From NCBI GenBank assembly GCA_016719785.1, contig JADJYJ010000017.1, forward strand, positions 124,001 through 188,000: a stretch of 64,000 nucleotides of DNA. Direction: 5' to 3'. Within the stretch, counting starts at the first letter, position 1, and the number at the start of each line of letters is the position of its first letter. The notes beneath the pieces are model-generated. The model was not told the DNA's origin. It did no database searches and was given only the letters and a program-made list of their open reading frames with translations. Positions 1-8,987 of this stretch are shown here, piece after piece. Source of the DNA: Candidatus Amarolinea dominans. Its GTDB lineage: Bacteria; Chloroflexota; Anaerolineae; SSC4; Amarolineaceae. The position numbers and the translations under genes are program-made.

Positions 1-7
1 AAATACT

Positions 8-727
8 ATGCCACAAACTATTCTAGTCGTTGACGATGAAACCCGGTTGCGCACCATGCTGCGCGTCTACCTGGAGCAAGAAGGCTACCGCGTGGTCGAA
101 GCCGGTCATGGCCGCGAGGCGCTGTACGTGGCGCGCTACGAAAAGCCCGATCTGATCATCCTCGACCTGATGATGCCGGAGATGGGCGGCTACGAGTTCA
201 TGCGGGTGTTCAGCAGGGAGGCAAGTACGCCGGTCATCATGCTGACGGCCAAGGTGGAGGACACGGACAAAATCCTGGGCCTGGAACTGGGCGCGGATGA
301 TTATGTCACCAAGCCGTTCAACGTGCGCGAACTGCTCGCCCGCGTCCATGCGGTGCTGCGGCGGCTGCAAAAAGCGCAGGCCGAGCCGGACATCCTGCGC
401 GTGGCCGATGTCACCCTCGACCGCAGCGCCTGCACGGTCAAGGTGGCCGAACGTTTCGTGGATCTGACCCCGTCGGAGTTCGGACTGCTGGCCGCGCTGA
501 TGGCATCACCCGGCAGGGTCTTCTCTCGCCTCGATCTGCTTGATCTTGTGTCAGGGGATGCCTATGAGGGCTATGAGCGGACCATTGATGTGCATGTGCG
601 CAACCTGCGCACCAAGATCGAACCTGACCCGCGCCGGCCTAAGTATGTGGAGACCGTCTATGGCATGGGCTATCGCTTCGCGCCCGAACGGCCGCCTGGC
701 CCAACCGATGATAAACCCCTGGAATAA
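8..727 (+). CDS. OmpR/PhoB-family response regulator
   Basis: DNA-binding response regulator of 239 aa, a normal length for the family. The receiver domain (about residues 4-118) has the acidic pair D9-D10, phospho-acceptor D53 in LDLMMP, T80 and K102 in VTKPF. The winged-helix output domain (about 130-228) ends in the typical GYRF signature. It should be phosphorylated by the kinase encoded 29 bp downstream and then bind promoter DNA. The start lies 7 bp from the window edge, so its ribosome-binding site and promoter cannot be seen. The regulon is unknown. Family is certain, target genes are not. Confidence 0.95.
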   Translation: MPQTILVVDDETRLRTMLRVYLEQEGYRVVEAGHGREALYVARYEKPDLIILDLMMPEMGGYEFMRVFSREASTPVIMLTAKVEDTDKILGLELGADDYVTKPFNVRELLARVHAVLRRLQKAQAEPDILRVADVTLDRSACTVKVAERFVDLTPSEFGLLAALMASPGRVFSRLDLLDLVSGDAYEGYERTIDVHVRNLRTKIEPDPRRPKYVETVYGMGYRFAPERPPGPTDDKPLE

Positions 728-756
728 TGTGACCGTCGTAAACGTGTGAACTGCTG

Positions 757-2109
757 ATGCGCTCACTTACCTGGAAACTCGTGCTCGCCTTTCTCCTCGT
801 CAGTCTGATCAGCGTCGTCCTGGTCGCGCTGTTGGTCTCTCAGCGCACCCGTTCGGAGTTCGACCGCTTCCTGTCCGCGCGTGACCGTGATGTTCTCATC
901 AGCGCCCTGTCCGACTACTACGCGGCCAACAACTCCTGGGAAAATGTGGGGCCTGCGCTGGCCGAGTCACCGCCGCTCTCATTCTACATCCGGGGCGCAG
1001 TCCTGCTTGATGCGGATGGCGTTGTGGTGCTCGCCAATCGTGGCTACACCGCGGGGCAGCGCGTGCCCGCCGGTCCATTGAGCGCCGCCACGCCGGTGAA
1101 GGTCAACGGCCAGGTGGTCGGCTGGACCCTCTTGCTTGCTTCCGCAGACTCGCCACCCCGTCCTGGTGACGATTTTTCGCCGGAGACCGATTTCTTGCAG
1201 CGCATCGCCTGGGCCACCGTGGCCAGCGCGGCCGTGGCCGGGCTGCTGGCGCTGCTGCTGGGCGGCCTGCTGGCGCGCACCCTCACCCAGCCCCTGCGGG
1301 AGCTGACCGCGGCCACAAAGGCCATGGCCGCCGGCCAGTTCGATCAGCGCGTCAGCGTACGCTCGCGCGACGAAATCGGCGAACTGGCCGCATCGTTCAA
1401 CCAGATGAACGCCGACCTGGCGCAAGCCAGTCAGGCGCGCAAACAGATGACCGCCGACCTGGCGCACGATCTGCGCACCCCTCTCACCATCTTGCGTGGC
1501 TACATGGAAGGCTTGCAGGGGGGGCGCTTACAAGGCTCGGCCAACCTGTACGGCATCATGTTCAGCGAAGTGGTTCACCTGCAGCGCCTGGTGGAAGACC
1601 TGCGCACCCTCTCGCTGACCGATGCCGGCGAGCTGCTGCTCAACCGGCGTACGGTTGATCCCCGCGCCTTGCTGGAGCGCACCGGCCTGGCCTACATCGT
1701 ACAGGCTGAGCAGCAAGGCACTGCGCTGCGCATCGAGGCGCCCGAGTCGCTGCCTTCGATCTACGTGGACACCGACCGCATGACGCAGGTGCTCAATAAC
1801 CTGGTCTCGAATGCACTGCGCCACACCCAGCGCGGGGAAATCGTCCTGTCTGCCACAGCGGTTGACGCGGCTGTGCAAATGACCGTCAGCGATACCGGCA
1901 TTGGGATCGAGGCTGCGGACCTGCCCTTCATCTTCAACCGTTTCTACAGCACCGACAAAGCGCGCCAGCGCAGCGCCAATGAGGCCTCTGGTCTGGGGTT
2001 GGCGATTGCCAAAGCCATCGTCGAGGCGCACGGCGGCAGCCTGACCGTCGCCTCCAGCCCTGGCCAGGGTACCGTGTTTACAATGACCCTGGCGCTGGTC
2101 GGCGCCTGA
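757..2109 (+). CDS. Sensor histidine kinase (HAMP-HisKA-HATPase)
   Basis: Membrane sensor kinase of 450 aa, partner of the adjacent response regulator. One membrane segment lies at about residues 5-27, followed by an extracytoplasmic sensor region of about 120 residues. A second membrane segment (about 150-172) leads into HAMP, HisKA with the phospho-acceptor H237 in LAHDLRTPLT, and a HATPase domain with N box (NNLVSNALRHT), DTGIGI and GLGLAIAK. The arrangement resembles BaeS/ResE-type kinases; the stimulus cannot be read from sequence. The 3' end overlaps the convergent glycosyltransferase gene by 32 bp, so the two transcripts could pair at their ends. Confidence 0.93.
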   Translation: MRSLTWKLVLAFLLVSLISVVLVALLVSQRTRSEFDRFLSARDRDVLISALSDYYAANNSWENVGPALAESPPLSFYIRGAVLLDADGVVVLANRGYTAGQRVPAGPLSAATPVKVNGQVVGWTLLLASADSPPRPGDDFSPETDFLQRIAWATVASAAVAGLLALLLGGLLARTLTQPLRELTAATKAMAAGQFDQRVSVRSRDEIGELAASFNQMNADLAQASQARKQMTADLAHDLRTPLTILRGYMEGLQGGRLQGSANLYGIMFSEVVHLQRLVEDLRTLSLTDAGELLLNRRTVDPRALLERTGLAYIVQAEQQGTALRIEAPESLPSIYVDTDRMTQVLNNLVSNALRHTQRGEIVLSATAVDAAVQMTVSDTGIGIEAADLPFIFNRFYSTDKARQRSANEASGLGLAIAKAIVEAHGGSLTVASSPGQGTVFTMTLALVGA

Positions 2110-3475
2110 CCAGGCCCACCAGCCCCTCGAACACAACGACGATGCCGTAGGCGACCAGGAGCTTGCCGGCCACCGCGGTTGGCAGATAGTAGCGCGGCCA
2201 GTTCAACTGCACCAGGAACAGGACGAAGAGGTAGTTCACCGCAAAGAAAACCAGCGGCGCCAGCGCCGGCGCGGTCTGCGCCCGCCGCCAGGCGGCGATG
2301 ACCCGCCGGCCGGCCGCCGCGGCGCCGATGAGGAGCAAGACCCACTCGAACGGAAATGCAGCCAGGTTGACGAAAAGCGAACGATGAATCGCCAGCAACC
2401 GAGGCTCCGTCCAGTTGCCGATGGGCAGTTGGGTCTGCATGAAGGTGCGCCAGCGCAGGAACATCTGCGGAAATTCAGCAATGTGCGCCAGATTGCCCAC
2501 CTGCGGATAGGACTGGGAAATCTGCCCCGATCCCAACTGGCCGGAGACGACCGCGGTCAGCAAGGATCGGGTCTCGCCCAGCAGCGCCATCGCGTCGAGC
2601 TGCTGCCAGTTCGGCCAGAAAAATGGATTGAGCAGGTAGACGGTGACGACAGCCACGACCACGAACAGGGCCGCGTGCCGCAGTGCCGCACGCAGGCTGA
2701 TGCGGTGCAGGGCGACGACGTAGGCCAGCAGCGCCAGAAAGATCAACCCGCCGACAGCGATCCCGGTCACTTTGACGGCACAGGCGAGGCCAGCGCACAG
2801 TCCGGCCAGTGTGCTGGTGGTCAGGTGAGCGCGGCGGCCTGAGCGTTTTACCAAGAGACCGGCCGCCAGGCAGCCGGCCAGCAAGAAACTGAGGTAATGG
2901 ACATCGGTCATCGCGCGGGTGGCCTGCTGCACGAACCCATCCGTTGCCAGCAGGAGAACGGCGGCCAACAGGCCCGTTGCCCAATTCACCCACCAAAATC
3001 CCAGGCAGAACAAGAGCAGGCAGCACAGAACACCGAATGCGGCACAGGCCAGGCGGGCAACTCGCAGCACATCGGCCGGCGGCACGCGTCCTTCCGCTTG
3101 ATTCTGTGCCAGCGAGCGCTCGAAATCGTAGAAACGCATGAACGGCGCGGCGCCGGGCGTGGCGGCGTAATAGAGCTTGAGCGGCGCACCGATGGCCCAC
3201 TTGCCGAGCGGCATGTTCAGCCCACCCCACGGCCCGCAGGCCCGGCACTGCCATTTCTCCCAGGCAAAATCACGCGCCAGCAGCAGGTCGGTGTAGTAGA
3301 CGCCGGAGGAAATCCAGCCGGTCTCATCGCCGTCGAACGGCGTCAGCAGCGCCTGCCGGTAAAGGACGACCGTTGCCAGCAGCGCCACCGCCAGCAGGCC
3401 CACCACGAACGCCGTGTGACGGCGATACAGCCAGGGATGCAGAGTCAAAGCACACTCCAAACTATCCAGTGTCAT
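2078..3475 (-). CDS. GT-C family membrane glycosyltransferase (PMT/ArnT-like)
   Basis: Polytopic membrane protein of 465 aa with about ten hydrophobic segments. The first external loop carries the acidic D50-E51 pair (FDGDETGWIS) that is the catalytic signature of dolichyl-phosphate-mannose/ArnT-type GT-C enzymes, which use lipid-linked sugar donors. A Cys-x2-Cys lies in the same loop (QCRACGPWGG). A transferase acting on an extracellular protein or lipid is likely; donor and acceptor are unknown. A consensus promoter ends about 20 bp upstream of the ATG. The stop lies inside the 3' end of the convergent kinase gene. Confidence 0.8.
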   Translation of the reverse strand: MTLDSLECALTLHPWLYRRHTAFVVGLLAVALLATVVLYRQALLTPFDGDETGWISSGVYYTDLLLARDFAWEKWQCRACGPWGGLNMPLGKWAIGAPLKLYYAATPGAAPFMRFYDFERSLAQNQAEGRVPPADVLRVARLACAAFGVLCCLLLFCLGFWWVNWATGLLAAVLLLATDGFVQQATRAMTDVHYLSFLLAGCLAAGLLVKRSGRRAHLTTSTLAGLCAGLACAVKVTGIAVGGLIFLALLAYVVALHRISLRAALRHAALFVVVAVVTVYLLNPFFWPNWQQLDAMALLGETRSLLTAVVSGQLGSGQISQSYPQVGNLAHIAEFPQMFLRWRTFMQTQLPIGNWTEPRLLAIHRSLFVNLAAFPFEWVLLLIGAAAAGRRVIAAWRRAQTAPALAPLVFFAVNYLFVLFLVQLNWPRYYLPTAVAGKLLVAYGIVVVFEGLVGLVRRRPAPGSL

Positions 3476-3495
3476 AATTGCTCAGAATGCGCGCC

Positions 3496-3524
3496 ATTAT
3501 AGAACAGGGCGCGACCCCGGTCAA
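3496..3524 (-). promoter_or_regulatory. Sigma70-type promoter of the GT-C gene
   Basis: On the minus strand TTGACC (3519-3524) and a perfect TATAAT (3496-3501) are separated by exactly 17 bp. The predicted transcript begins near 3489, about 14 nt before the ATG at 3475. It diverges from the ATPase promoter at 3544-3572. Confidence 0.7.
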
Positions 3525-3543
3525 TTCCGGTTTTCTCTCCTCC

Positions 3544-3572
3544 TTGACCGCCCGGCTGTTCGAGAGTACAAT
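3544..3572 (+). promoter_or_regulatory. Sigma70-type promoter of the DUF234-type ATPase gene
   Basis: TTGACC (3544-3549) and TACAAT (3567-3572) with a 17-bp spacer, reading toward the ATPase at 3614. Two further TATAAT boxes follow at 3583-3588 and 3597-3602 inside a tandem duplication. Confidence 0.6.
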
Positions 3573-3574
3573 AG

Positions 3575-3602
3575 AAGCTGCTTATAATAAGCTGCTTATA
3601 AT
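3575..3602 (+). repeat. Tandem 14-bp duplication carrying TATAAT
   Basis: Two perfect adjacent copies (3575-3588 and 3589-3602) of a 14-bp unit ending in TATAAT. They lie just upstream of the GAGGTG ribosome-binding site of the ATPase gene. The duplication adds two -10-like boxes and shifts spacing; whether they are used is unknown. Confidence 0.8.
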
Positions 3603-3613
3603 GAGGTGCGCGC

Positions 3614-5065
3614 ATGAACAGATTCATCGGTCGCCAACAGGACATCGAAGCACTGAACGCCATCGTGGCCCGCCCGGGGGCGCATTTGCTGCTTGTCTAT
3701 GGTCGCCGCCGGGTGGGCAAGACGACGCTGCTGCTGCGCTGGGCGCAGCAAACAGGCCGCCCGCTCATTTACTGGGTTGCCCGGCGCGACACACCAACCC
3801 TGGTGCGTCAGAGTTTTGTGCGCGCAATCTGGACCTGGGCGTACCCGCCCGACCACACTGCCGCCGCCGGTAACGGTTCCAGCGTGCCGACATTCGATTC
3901 CTGGGAGCCGATCTTCGAACTAGCGGCCCGTTTGATCGGTCAGCGGCCGGTGGTCCTCATCATGGACGAGTTTTCATATGCGGCACAATCCGACCCTTCT
4001 CTGCCATCGCACCTACAGGCGGCCTGGGATCATCTCTTCAAGGAAACCAATATCACACTTGTGCTTGCAGGGTCGCACATCGGGATGATGGTGGAGCAGA
4101 TGAACTACCACGCGCCGCTGTATGGTCGCTTTACAGCACAATTGCCGGTTGCACCGCTCCCTTTTGCCGCCCTGCGTGACTTCTTGCCTCGCTACGGAGC
4201 CGCCGAACGGGTCGCGGTGTACGCGGTGGTGGGCGGTATTCCCGCCTATCTGGAGCAGTTCGATGACCACGAGGGCGTAGGCGCCAATCTCAAGCGGCTG
4301 TTCATGGATCGCACGTCCGTGTTTCAGAGCGAGCCGTTCATCCTGATCGGTGACGTCATCCGCCGCGAGACGCAAACCTATGAGGCTGTCCTGCGGGCTA
4401 TTGCCACCGGCTCCCATACGCCGCAGGACATTGGCGCTGCCCTGGCGTTGCCCTCCACCCATCTCAGCCCTTATCTGAAGCAACTGGAAGCTCTGCACCT
4501 GGTGGAACGCCGGCTGCCCGCAACTCTGCCGCGCGAGGAACGCCGCACAAGCCGCAATAGCCGCTATCACCTGAGAGATCCCTACTTGCGCTTCTACTTC
4601 CGGTTCATTGCGCCCAACCTCGACATGGTCGAGCAAGGCCTCATGGATGTGTTGTGGGAACGCATCGCGGAACAGTTCCGTGCATTCATCGGCGTCACGG
4701 CGTTCGAGGACCTATGCCGGGAATGGACATTGGCGCAGGCCCGCGGCCATCGCCTGCCCATGACCCCTGAGTATGTGGGCAGTCATTGGTCGGCCGATGC
4801 CCAGGTGGATGTGGTAGCCATCAACTGGCGAACCCATGAGATCCTGTTGGGAGAGTGCAAGTGGGGCGCAGACCCGGTGGGCCGCTCGGTCATCATGGAG
4901 CTGATTGCCAAGACCCCCAAAGTCATCCCCGGAACAGACTGGCGCAGCCATTACGTGTTCTTTTCCCGCGCCGGTTTCACCGACGCTGCCCGCGCCGAAG
5001 CAGAGGCGGTGAACGCTATCCTGGTGGATTTGGAACAGTTGGAAGCGGGCTTGGCCGGGTCGTGA
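3614..5065 (+). CDS. AAA ATPase with C-terminal DUF234 nuclease-like domain
   Basis: Protein of 483 aa of the ATPase_2/DUF234 family, common in archaea and Chloroflexota. The N-terminal P-loop is GRRRVGKTTL with K36; Walker B is VVLIMDEFSYA. A winged-helix region (about residues 255-310) precedes a C-terminal DUF234 domain with YHLRDPYLRFYFRF and the LLGECKW strand, resembling the ExK part of PD-(D/E)XK nucleases. Start chosen at the ATG 6 nt after GAGGTG. Such genes are often solitary and mobile; the cellular role is not established. It stands alone here between divergent and convergent neighbours. Confidence 0.85.
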   Translation: MNRFIGRQQDIEALNAIVARPGAHLLLVYGRRRVGKTTLLLRWAQQTGRPLIYWVARRDTPTLVRQSFVRAIWTWAYPPDHTAAAGNGSSVPTFDSWEPIFELAARLIGQRPVVLIMDEFSYAAQSDPSLPSHLQAAWDHLFKETNITLVLAGSHIGMMVEQMNYHAPLYGRFTAQLPVAPLPFAALRDFLPRYGAAERVAVYAVVGGIPAYLEQFDDHEGVGANLKRLFMDRTSVFQSEPFILIGDVIRRETQTYEAVLRAIATGSHTPQDIGAALALPSTHLSPYLKQLEALHLVERRLPATLPREERRTSRNSRYHLRDPYLRFYFRFIAPNLDMVEQGLMDVLWERIAEQFRAFIGVTAFEDLCREWTLAQARGHRLPMTPEYVGSHWSADAQVDVVAINWRTHEILLGECKWGADPVGRSVIMELIAKTPKVIPGTDWRSHYVFFSRAGFTDAARAEAEAVNAILVDLEQLEAGLAGS

Positions 5066-5080
5066 GGCGCCGGGTTTAGC

Positions 5081-5143
5081 GCCTATCCGAATAAGCTGAC
5101 ATTCGCCTCGATAAGGCACCCGGGGGTAGTTATTCGGATAGGC
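5081..5143. terminator. Perfect 14-bp inverted repeat between convergent genes
   Basis: The 14-bp arms at 5081-5094 and 5130-5143 are perfectly complementary, with a 35-nt interior. They fill the gap between the ATPase stop and the RNase H-like stop. No long T-tract follows either arm, so it may be a bidirectional terminator or a small palindromic element. Confidence 0.5.
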
Positions 5144-5145
5144 TA

Positions 5146-5916
5146 TTAGTGTCCGAGCAGGGCCACGCTTTCCTCGCGTGGATGATAGTTCAGCGCGGCG
5201 AAGCCGAACTGTTGCAGCAGGGCGCGCACCTGGTTGCAGCGCGCTTGCAGCGGCGCTTTGTTGATCTTCCAGGTGCCGTTGACTTGGTTGACGACCAGCA
5301 GGCTGTCACCCCAAATCTCTACGAAGACCTGTGCGGGGGTGCCGCCCGCGGCCTGCGCCCGGTCGGCCAGGTCTTGCAGGGCGTTGATCAGGGTGTCGTA
5401 CTCGGCTTCGTTGTTGGTTACGCGGCTGCCAAAGGTCAGGCGCATGATCTCCGGCTTAGGCTGGCCCGGCCACAACAGCGCGTAGCTGCCGTAGCCCTGC
5501 CCTGGATTGCCCCTGCTGCCGCCGTCGAACACCACCCGTACCCGAATCTCAGCCGGCGAGGTGGCGGGCTTGGCGGTGGTCGGTTTGCGCGCACGCGGGG
5601 CTAACTGCGCTGGGACGCCAGCGGAGGCGGGCGGCGCCGGGCGCAAGTCAATCAGCCGCGCGGCCTCGGGCGCGCTGGCGGTAGTGACCGCGCGTGCCGG
5701 CGCGGCTTTCGGCGCCACGTCGGTCATGGGCGCCCGCATCAACTCCGGCTGCGCGGGCGCCGGTGTCAAGACGGGCGCTGGGCTGGTCTCCCCTGCATCG
5801 CCGCCTTCCAGGTCTGGCAAATGCAACAGGCCCATGCGTTGTGCCCGACGAAACAGGCGCCGCCGATCGGCCGCGGACAGGGTCAACATCTGCGCCAGCA
5901 GCTCATCAACGGTCAT
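5146..5916 (-). CDS. RNase HI-like protein with N-terminal helical extension
   Basis: Protein of 256 aa. The N-terminus (about 1-35) is a short helical segment, followed by a Pro/Ala-rich linker to about residue 120 and then an RNase H fold. The motifs FDGGSRGNPG (first Asp), TNNEAEYDTL (Glu) and IWGDSLLVVNQV (second Asp) are present. The last motif, normally followed by a fourth catalytic Asp, reads HPREESVALLGH and then stops, so that Asp is absent. RNA cleavage in RNA:DNA hybrids is the family role; activity here is uncertain. The start overlaps the upstream MBL gene by 4 bp, so translation is probably coupled. Confidence 0.8.
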   Translation of the reverse strand: MTVDELLAQMLTLSAADRRRLFRRAQRMGLLHLPDLEGGDAGETSPAPVLTPAPAQPELMRAPMTDVAPKAAPARAVTTASAPEAARLIDLRPAPPASAGVPAQLAPRARKPTTAKPATSPAEIRVRVVFDGGSRGNPGQGYGSYALLWPGQPKPEIMRLTFGSRVTNNEAEYDTLINALQDLADRAQAAGGTPAQVFVEIWGDSLLVVNQVNGTWKINKAPLQARCNQVRALLQQFGFAALNYHPREESVALLGH

Positions 5917-6779
5917 TCGTTGTCCTGATCCTGTTCGGTGTTAGGGGGGCCGTGGCGGTAAACTTCGTACAGATAGGCCAGGTTAGCCTGATGAAAGCGC
6001 TGCACCAGTCCGCTAAGAGGAATGCGCGACTTGCCGCAGGCTTCGATGTCAATGGCCTGCAGCTCCTGACGGGGCAGCTTGTCGCGCAGGTACTGGCGCA
6101 CCAGGCTGTCAATTTTCTGCAGATAGGCAATGTTGCTGGCGACGGTTTCGACGATTTCACCGCGCAGGAGAACCTCGCCATGCCCTTGCACGATATTCTC
6201 CAGGCCCAAATCCGCAATGGCTTCCAGTGACTTGATCAGGGCGTGGGTATCGCCGCCGACGATGTAAGGCACTGGCATCACGGTGTCGCTGGCAAACAGC
6301 ACCTTGTCCTCTTTGATGAAGACACTGACCACGTCCGCGCTATGGCCTGGTGATTCGCTGAGAACGATCGTGCGGCCGCCCAGGCGAATCGTCATCTCCT
6401 CCTGAAAGACCAGGCCAGGCAGACGAATCTGCACCTCGTTCAGTTCGGGCGCGTGCTCGCGCGCATCGCGCAAACCCTGTTCCGCGTGGCGCCGCATCAG
6501 GTCGCGGCAGCGCCGATGCGAAATCACTTCGGCTTCAGGATAAAGATAAGCACCGTAGATGTGATCAGCGTGGGAGTGCGTGAGGACCACGTAGCGAATG
6601 CCGCGGCTGCCCAGCGAGCGGCTGCGTGCGAAATCGCGCATCTCGCGTGCCTCGCTCGGATAGGGCAGGGTGTCAATGACCACGGCGCCTTCACTGGTGA
6701 AAACTACGCCCGCAGTGACCTGGGCAAAGAGGCTGCTGGTAAAGACCCAAATGTTATCGGCAACACGTTCTCGCTGCAT
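5913..6779 (-). CDS. Metallo-beta-lactamase-fold hydrolase
   Basis: Protein of 288 aa with the dinuclear metal motif H68-S-H70-A-D72-H73 (THSHADHIYG). Further metal ligands come from SPGHSADVVS and ASDTVMPVP. The family includes glyoxalase II-like and other thioester or ester hydrolases; the substrate cannot be named. It is first in a two-gene operon with the RNase H-like gene (ATGA overlap). A consensus promoter lies about 40 bp upstream, and CCAGGAG precedes the ATG. Confidence 0.88.
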   Translation of the reverse strand: MQRERVADNIWVFTSSLFAQVTAGVVFTSEGAVVIDTLPYPSEAREMRDFARSRSLGSRGIRYVVLTHSHADHIYGAYLYPEAEVISHRRCRDLMRRHAEQGLRDAREHAPELNEVQIRLPGLVFQEEMTIRLGGRTIVLSESPGHSADVVSVFIKEDKVLFASDTVMPVPYIVGGDTHALIKSLEAIADLGLENIVQGHGEVLLRGEIVETVASNIAYLQKIDSLVRQYLRDKLPRQELQAIDIEACGKSRIPLSGLVQRFHQANLAYLYEVYRHGPPNTEQDQDNE

Positions 6780-6819
6780 GAATGGTGGCGCTCCTGGCGA
6801 TCAATCTTGAGGCAGGCAG

Positions 6820-6848
6820 AGCATAACACATTGCGGGGGCCATGTCAA
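6820..6848 (-). promoter_or_regulatory. Promoter of the MBL/RNase H-like operon
   Basis: Minus-strand TTGACA (6843-6848) and TATGCT (6820-6825) separated by 17 bp. The leader would be about 34 nt and contains AGGAG before the ATG at 6779. Confidence 0.7.
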
Positions 6849-6880
6849 GGAAAATCACGCAAATTCCAGGTGCGCCATCC

Positions 6881-7849
6881 CTATTCGTTTACAATCCAGG
6901 TTCCGGTCTCGCCGGCGAGAGCGCGCGCGATGTTCTCCGGGTTGGTGATGAGGACCTGACCGTGCGGCGTCTTCTCCAGGTATTCAATGGCCGCTTCGAT
7001 CTTCGGCCCCATGCTGCCCTTGAGGAAATGCCCCTCCGCGTGATAACGCTTGGCCTCGGCCAGGGTCAGGCGATCCAGCCACTGTTGATTCGGCTTGTTG
7101 AAGTTGATCGCAACCTGCTCCACGCCGGTCGAGATCAGCAACAGATCAACGCCCAGCTCGGCCGCCAGCAGACCGCTGGCCCGGTCCTTGTCAATCACCG
7201 CGCCCATCGCGCCGACGCAGCCGCGCAACTCCCCTTTTTGATTCTCGAATACCGGAATGCCGCCGCCGCCCACGCTGATCACGACATAGCCCATGTCCAC
7301 CAGGCCGCGGATGGCGTCCAACTCCACGATGCGCCGCGGGATAGGCGACGCGATCACGCGGCGCCAGCCGCGCCCGGCATCTTCCTGCACGATCCACCCT
7401 TCCGCCTCGAAGCGCCGCGCGCTGGCCTCATTGGCAAAGCCACCGATACCCTTCGTGGGGTTCTTGAAGCCCGGGTCGTTGGCATCCACCACCACCTGCG
7501 TCACCACGGCCACGCACTGGCGCCCGATCTGGCGGCGGTGAAACTCGTTGTCCAGCGCCTGCGCCAGCATGTAGCCGATCGCGCCCTGCGTATCTGCGCC
7601 GATCAGGTCGAGCGGGGTCGTATGCACCTCGCTGCTCGCCAACTCGTTGCGGCGCAGAATGAACCCCACCTGAGGGCCGTTGCCATGCGTCACGATCAGG
7701 TTCCAGCCGCGCTCGATCATGCCGGCAATGTGCATCGCGGTCGTGCGCACCGCGTCCCATTGATCTTCAACCTTCTGATGCTGGCTGTCTGCAATCAACG
7801 AATTGCCCCCAACGGCTACAATGGCGGTGGGCGCGCGTGAAGTTGTCAT
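6881..7849 (-). CDS. arcC: Carbamate kinase
   Basis: Protein of 322 aa, the usual size for carbamate kinase (carbamoyl phosphate + ADP to carbamate + ATP). Seen are the amino-acid-kinase start AIVAVGGNSLI, the HGNGPQVG loop, SVGGGGIPVF, VIDKDRASGLLA and the C-terminal FLKGSMGPKIEAA. The internal ATG at 7849 was chosen because GAGGTG lies 3 nt upstream; that site overlaps the stop codon of the preceding peptidase gene. The arcA/arcB genes of the arginine deiminase pathway are not in the window, so the carbamoyl-phosphate source is unknown. It is last in a likely dprA-topA-peptidase-arcC transcript. Confidence 0.93.
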   Translation of the reverse strand: MTTSRAPTAIVAVGGNSLIADSQHQKVEDQWDAVRTTAMHIAGMIERGWNLIVTHGNGPQVGFILRRNELASSEVHTTPLDLIGADTQGAIGYMLAQALDNEFHRRQIGRQCVAVVTQVVVDANDPGFKNPTKGIGGFANEASARRFEAEGWIVQEDAGRGWRRVIASPIPRRIVELDAIRGLVDMGYVVISVGGGGIPVFENQKGELRGCVGAMGAVIDKDRASGLLAAELGVDLLLISTGVEQVAINFNKPNQQWLDRLTLAEAKRYHAEGHFLKGSMGPKIEAAIEYLEKTPHGQVLITNPENIARALAGETGTWIVNE

Positions 7850-7856
7850 AGTCACC

Positions 7857-8960
7857 TCAATCATGGAAATGGTCAGTTCGGGCGTCATGATGCTGCACGG
7901 CGATTTCCTGCGCGTGACTGAGCCACTGCGCGCCGTCTGCACGGATGAAGAAGAGGTCTTCGATGCGCACGCCTCCCCAACCCGGCAGGTAGATGCCCGG
8001 CTCCACGGTGACCACGTTGCCGGCCTGGAGCACGTCCTGGCTCTGCGGCCCTAGCGATGGCTGCTCATGCACCGCCAGGCCCACGCCATGTCCCAACGAA
8101 TGTACGAATTTGTCGCCAAAGCCAGCCTGCTCGATGACCGCGCGCGCCAGCCGATCCGCCTCCGCGCCGGTCAGGCCTGGCCGCAGATGCGCGGCCGCGT
8201 GCCGATGCGCGGCCGCCACGGCCTGGTAGACCGCGTGGAAGGTGTCGCTGGTGGGCTGGCCCAGGCAGAAGGTGCGCGTCAGGTCCGAGTGGTAGCCGTT
8301 GGGCAGGCGTGCGCCCAGGTCAATCGTCAGCGGTTCGCCGGCCTCGATGGGGCGCTCCGTGGGTCGGGCATGGGGCAAGGCGCTGTTTGGCCCGCTGGCC
8401 ACGATGATCTCGAACGCCGGGCCATGCGCGCCGTGCTCGTGCAGGTAAACCTCCAGGCGCCAAGCCAGCTCGGCCTCGGTCATGCCCGGCTTCGCCACCG
8501 TGTAGGCGTAGGCCATCGTCGCATCGGCCAACTGCGCGGCCGCCTGGATGGCCGCCAATTCGCCGGCCTCCTTCTGGCTGCGCAGCCCTGCCACCAGGCC
8601 GGTCGTGAAAGCCCAATCAACCTCGAGCGGTTGGAACCAGCGCCGCCACTGCTCCAACGTGACCTGGTCTGACTCCAGCGCCACCCGTTTGTGCAGAAAC
8701 GGCTCCAGCAAACGCCGAAATCCTTCGACATCCTCTCCACGCGCGATCTTGATCACCGCAAACCCCGGACACTCGCGGCCGGCCTGCTCGATGTAGCGCC
8801 CGTCGGTAATGAGCGTGGCGCTGTCCGCGGTGATAAATAGCCAGCCATTGGAGCCGGTGAAACCGCTGAGGTAGCGCCGGTTGTTGGCTTCGTTGATCAG
8901 GCAGGCGTCGAGTTCATGCGCCTTCGACGCGGCGCGCAAGCGTGTCAAACGTTCGGACAT
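7857..8960 (-). CDS. Xaa-Pro aminopeptidase-like M24B metallopeptidase
   Basis: Protein of 367 aa. A creatinase-type N-terminal domain (about 1-130) is followed by a pita-bread M24 catalytic domain. Metal ligands are seen in IDLGARLPNGYHSDLTRTF (two Asp), HSLGHGVGLAVHE (His), TVEPGIYLPG (Glu) and GVRIEDLF (Glu). It should release N-terminal residues preceding proline in the cytoplasm. The ATG at 8960 was chosen because GGAGAA lies 6 nt upstream. It begins 27 bp after topA and its stop overlaps the ribosome-binding site of the carbamate kinase gene. Confidence 0.9.
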   Translation of the reverse strand: MSERLTRLRAASKAHELDACLINEANNRRYLSGFTGSNGWLFITADSATLITDGRYIEQAGRECPGFAVIKIARGEDVEGFRRLLEPFLHKRVALESDQVTLEQWRRWFQPLEVDWAFTTGLVAGLRSQKEAGELAAIQAAAQLADATMAYAYTVAKPGMTEAELAWRLEVYLHEHGAHGPAFEIIVASGPNSALPHARPTERPIEAGEPLTIDLGARLPNGYHSDLTRTFCLGQPTSDTFHAVYQAVAAAHRHAAAHLRPGLTGAEADRLARAVIEQAGFGDKFVHSLGHGVGLAVHEQPSLGPQSQDVLQAGNVVTVEPGIYLPGWGGVRIEDLFFIRADGAQWLSHAQEIAVQHHDARTDHFHD

Positions 8961-8987
8961 CTGTTCTTCTCCATCCAATGCTCATTA

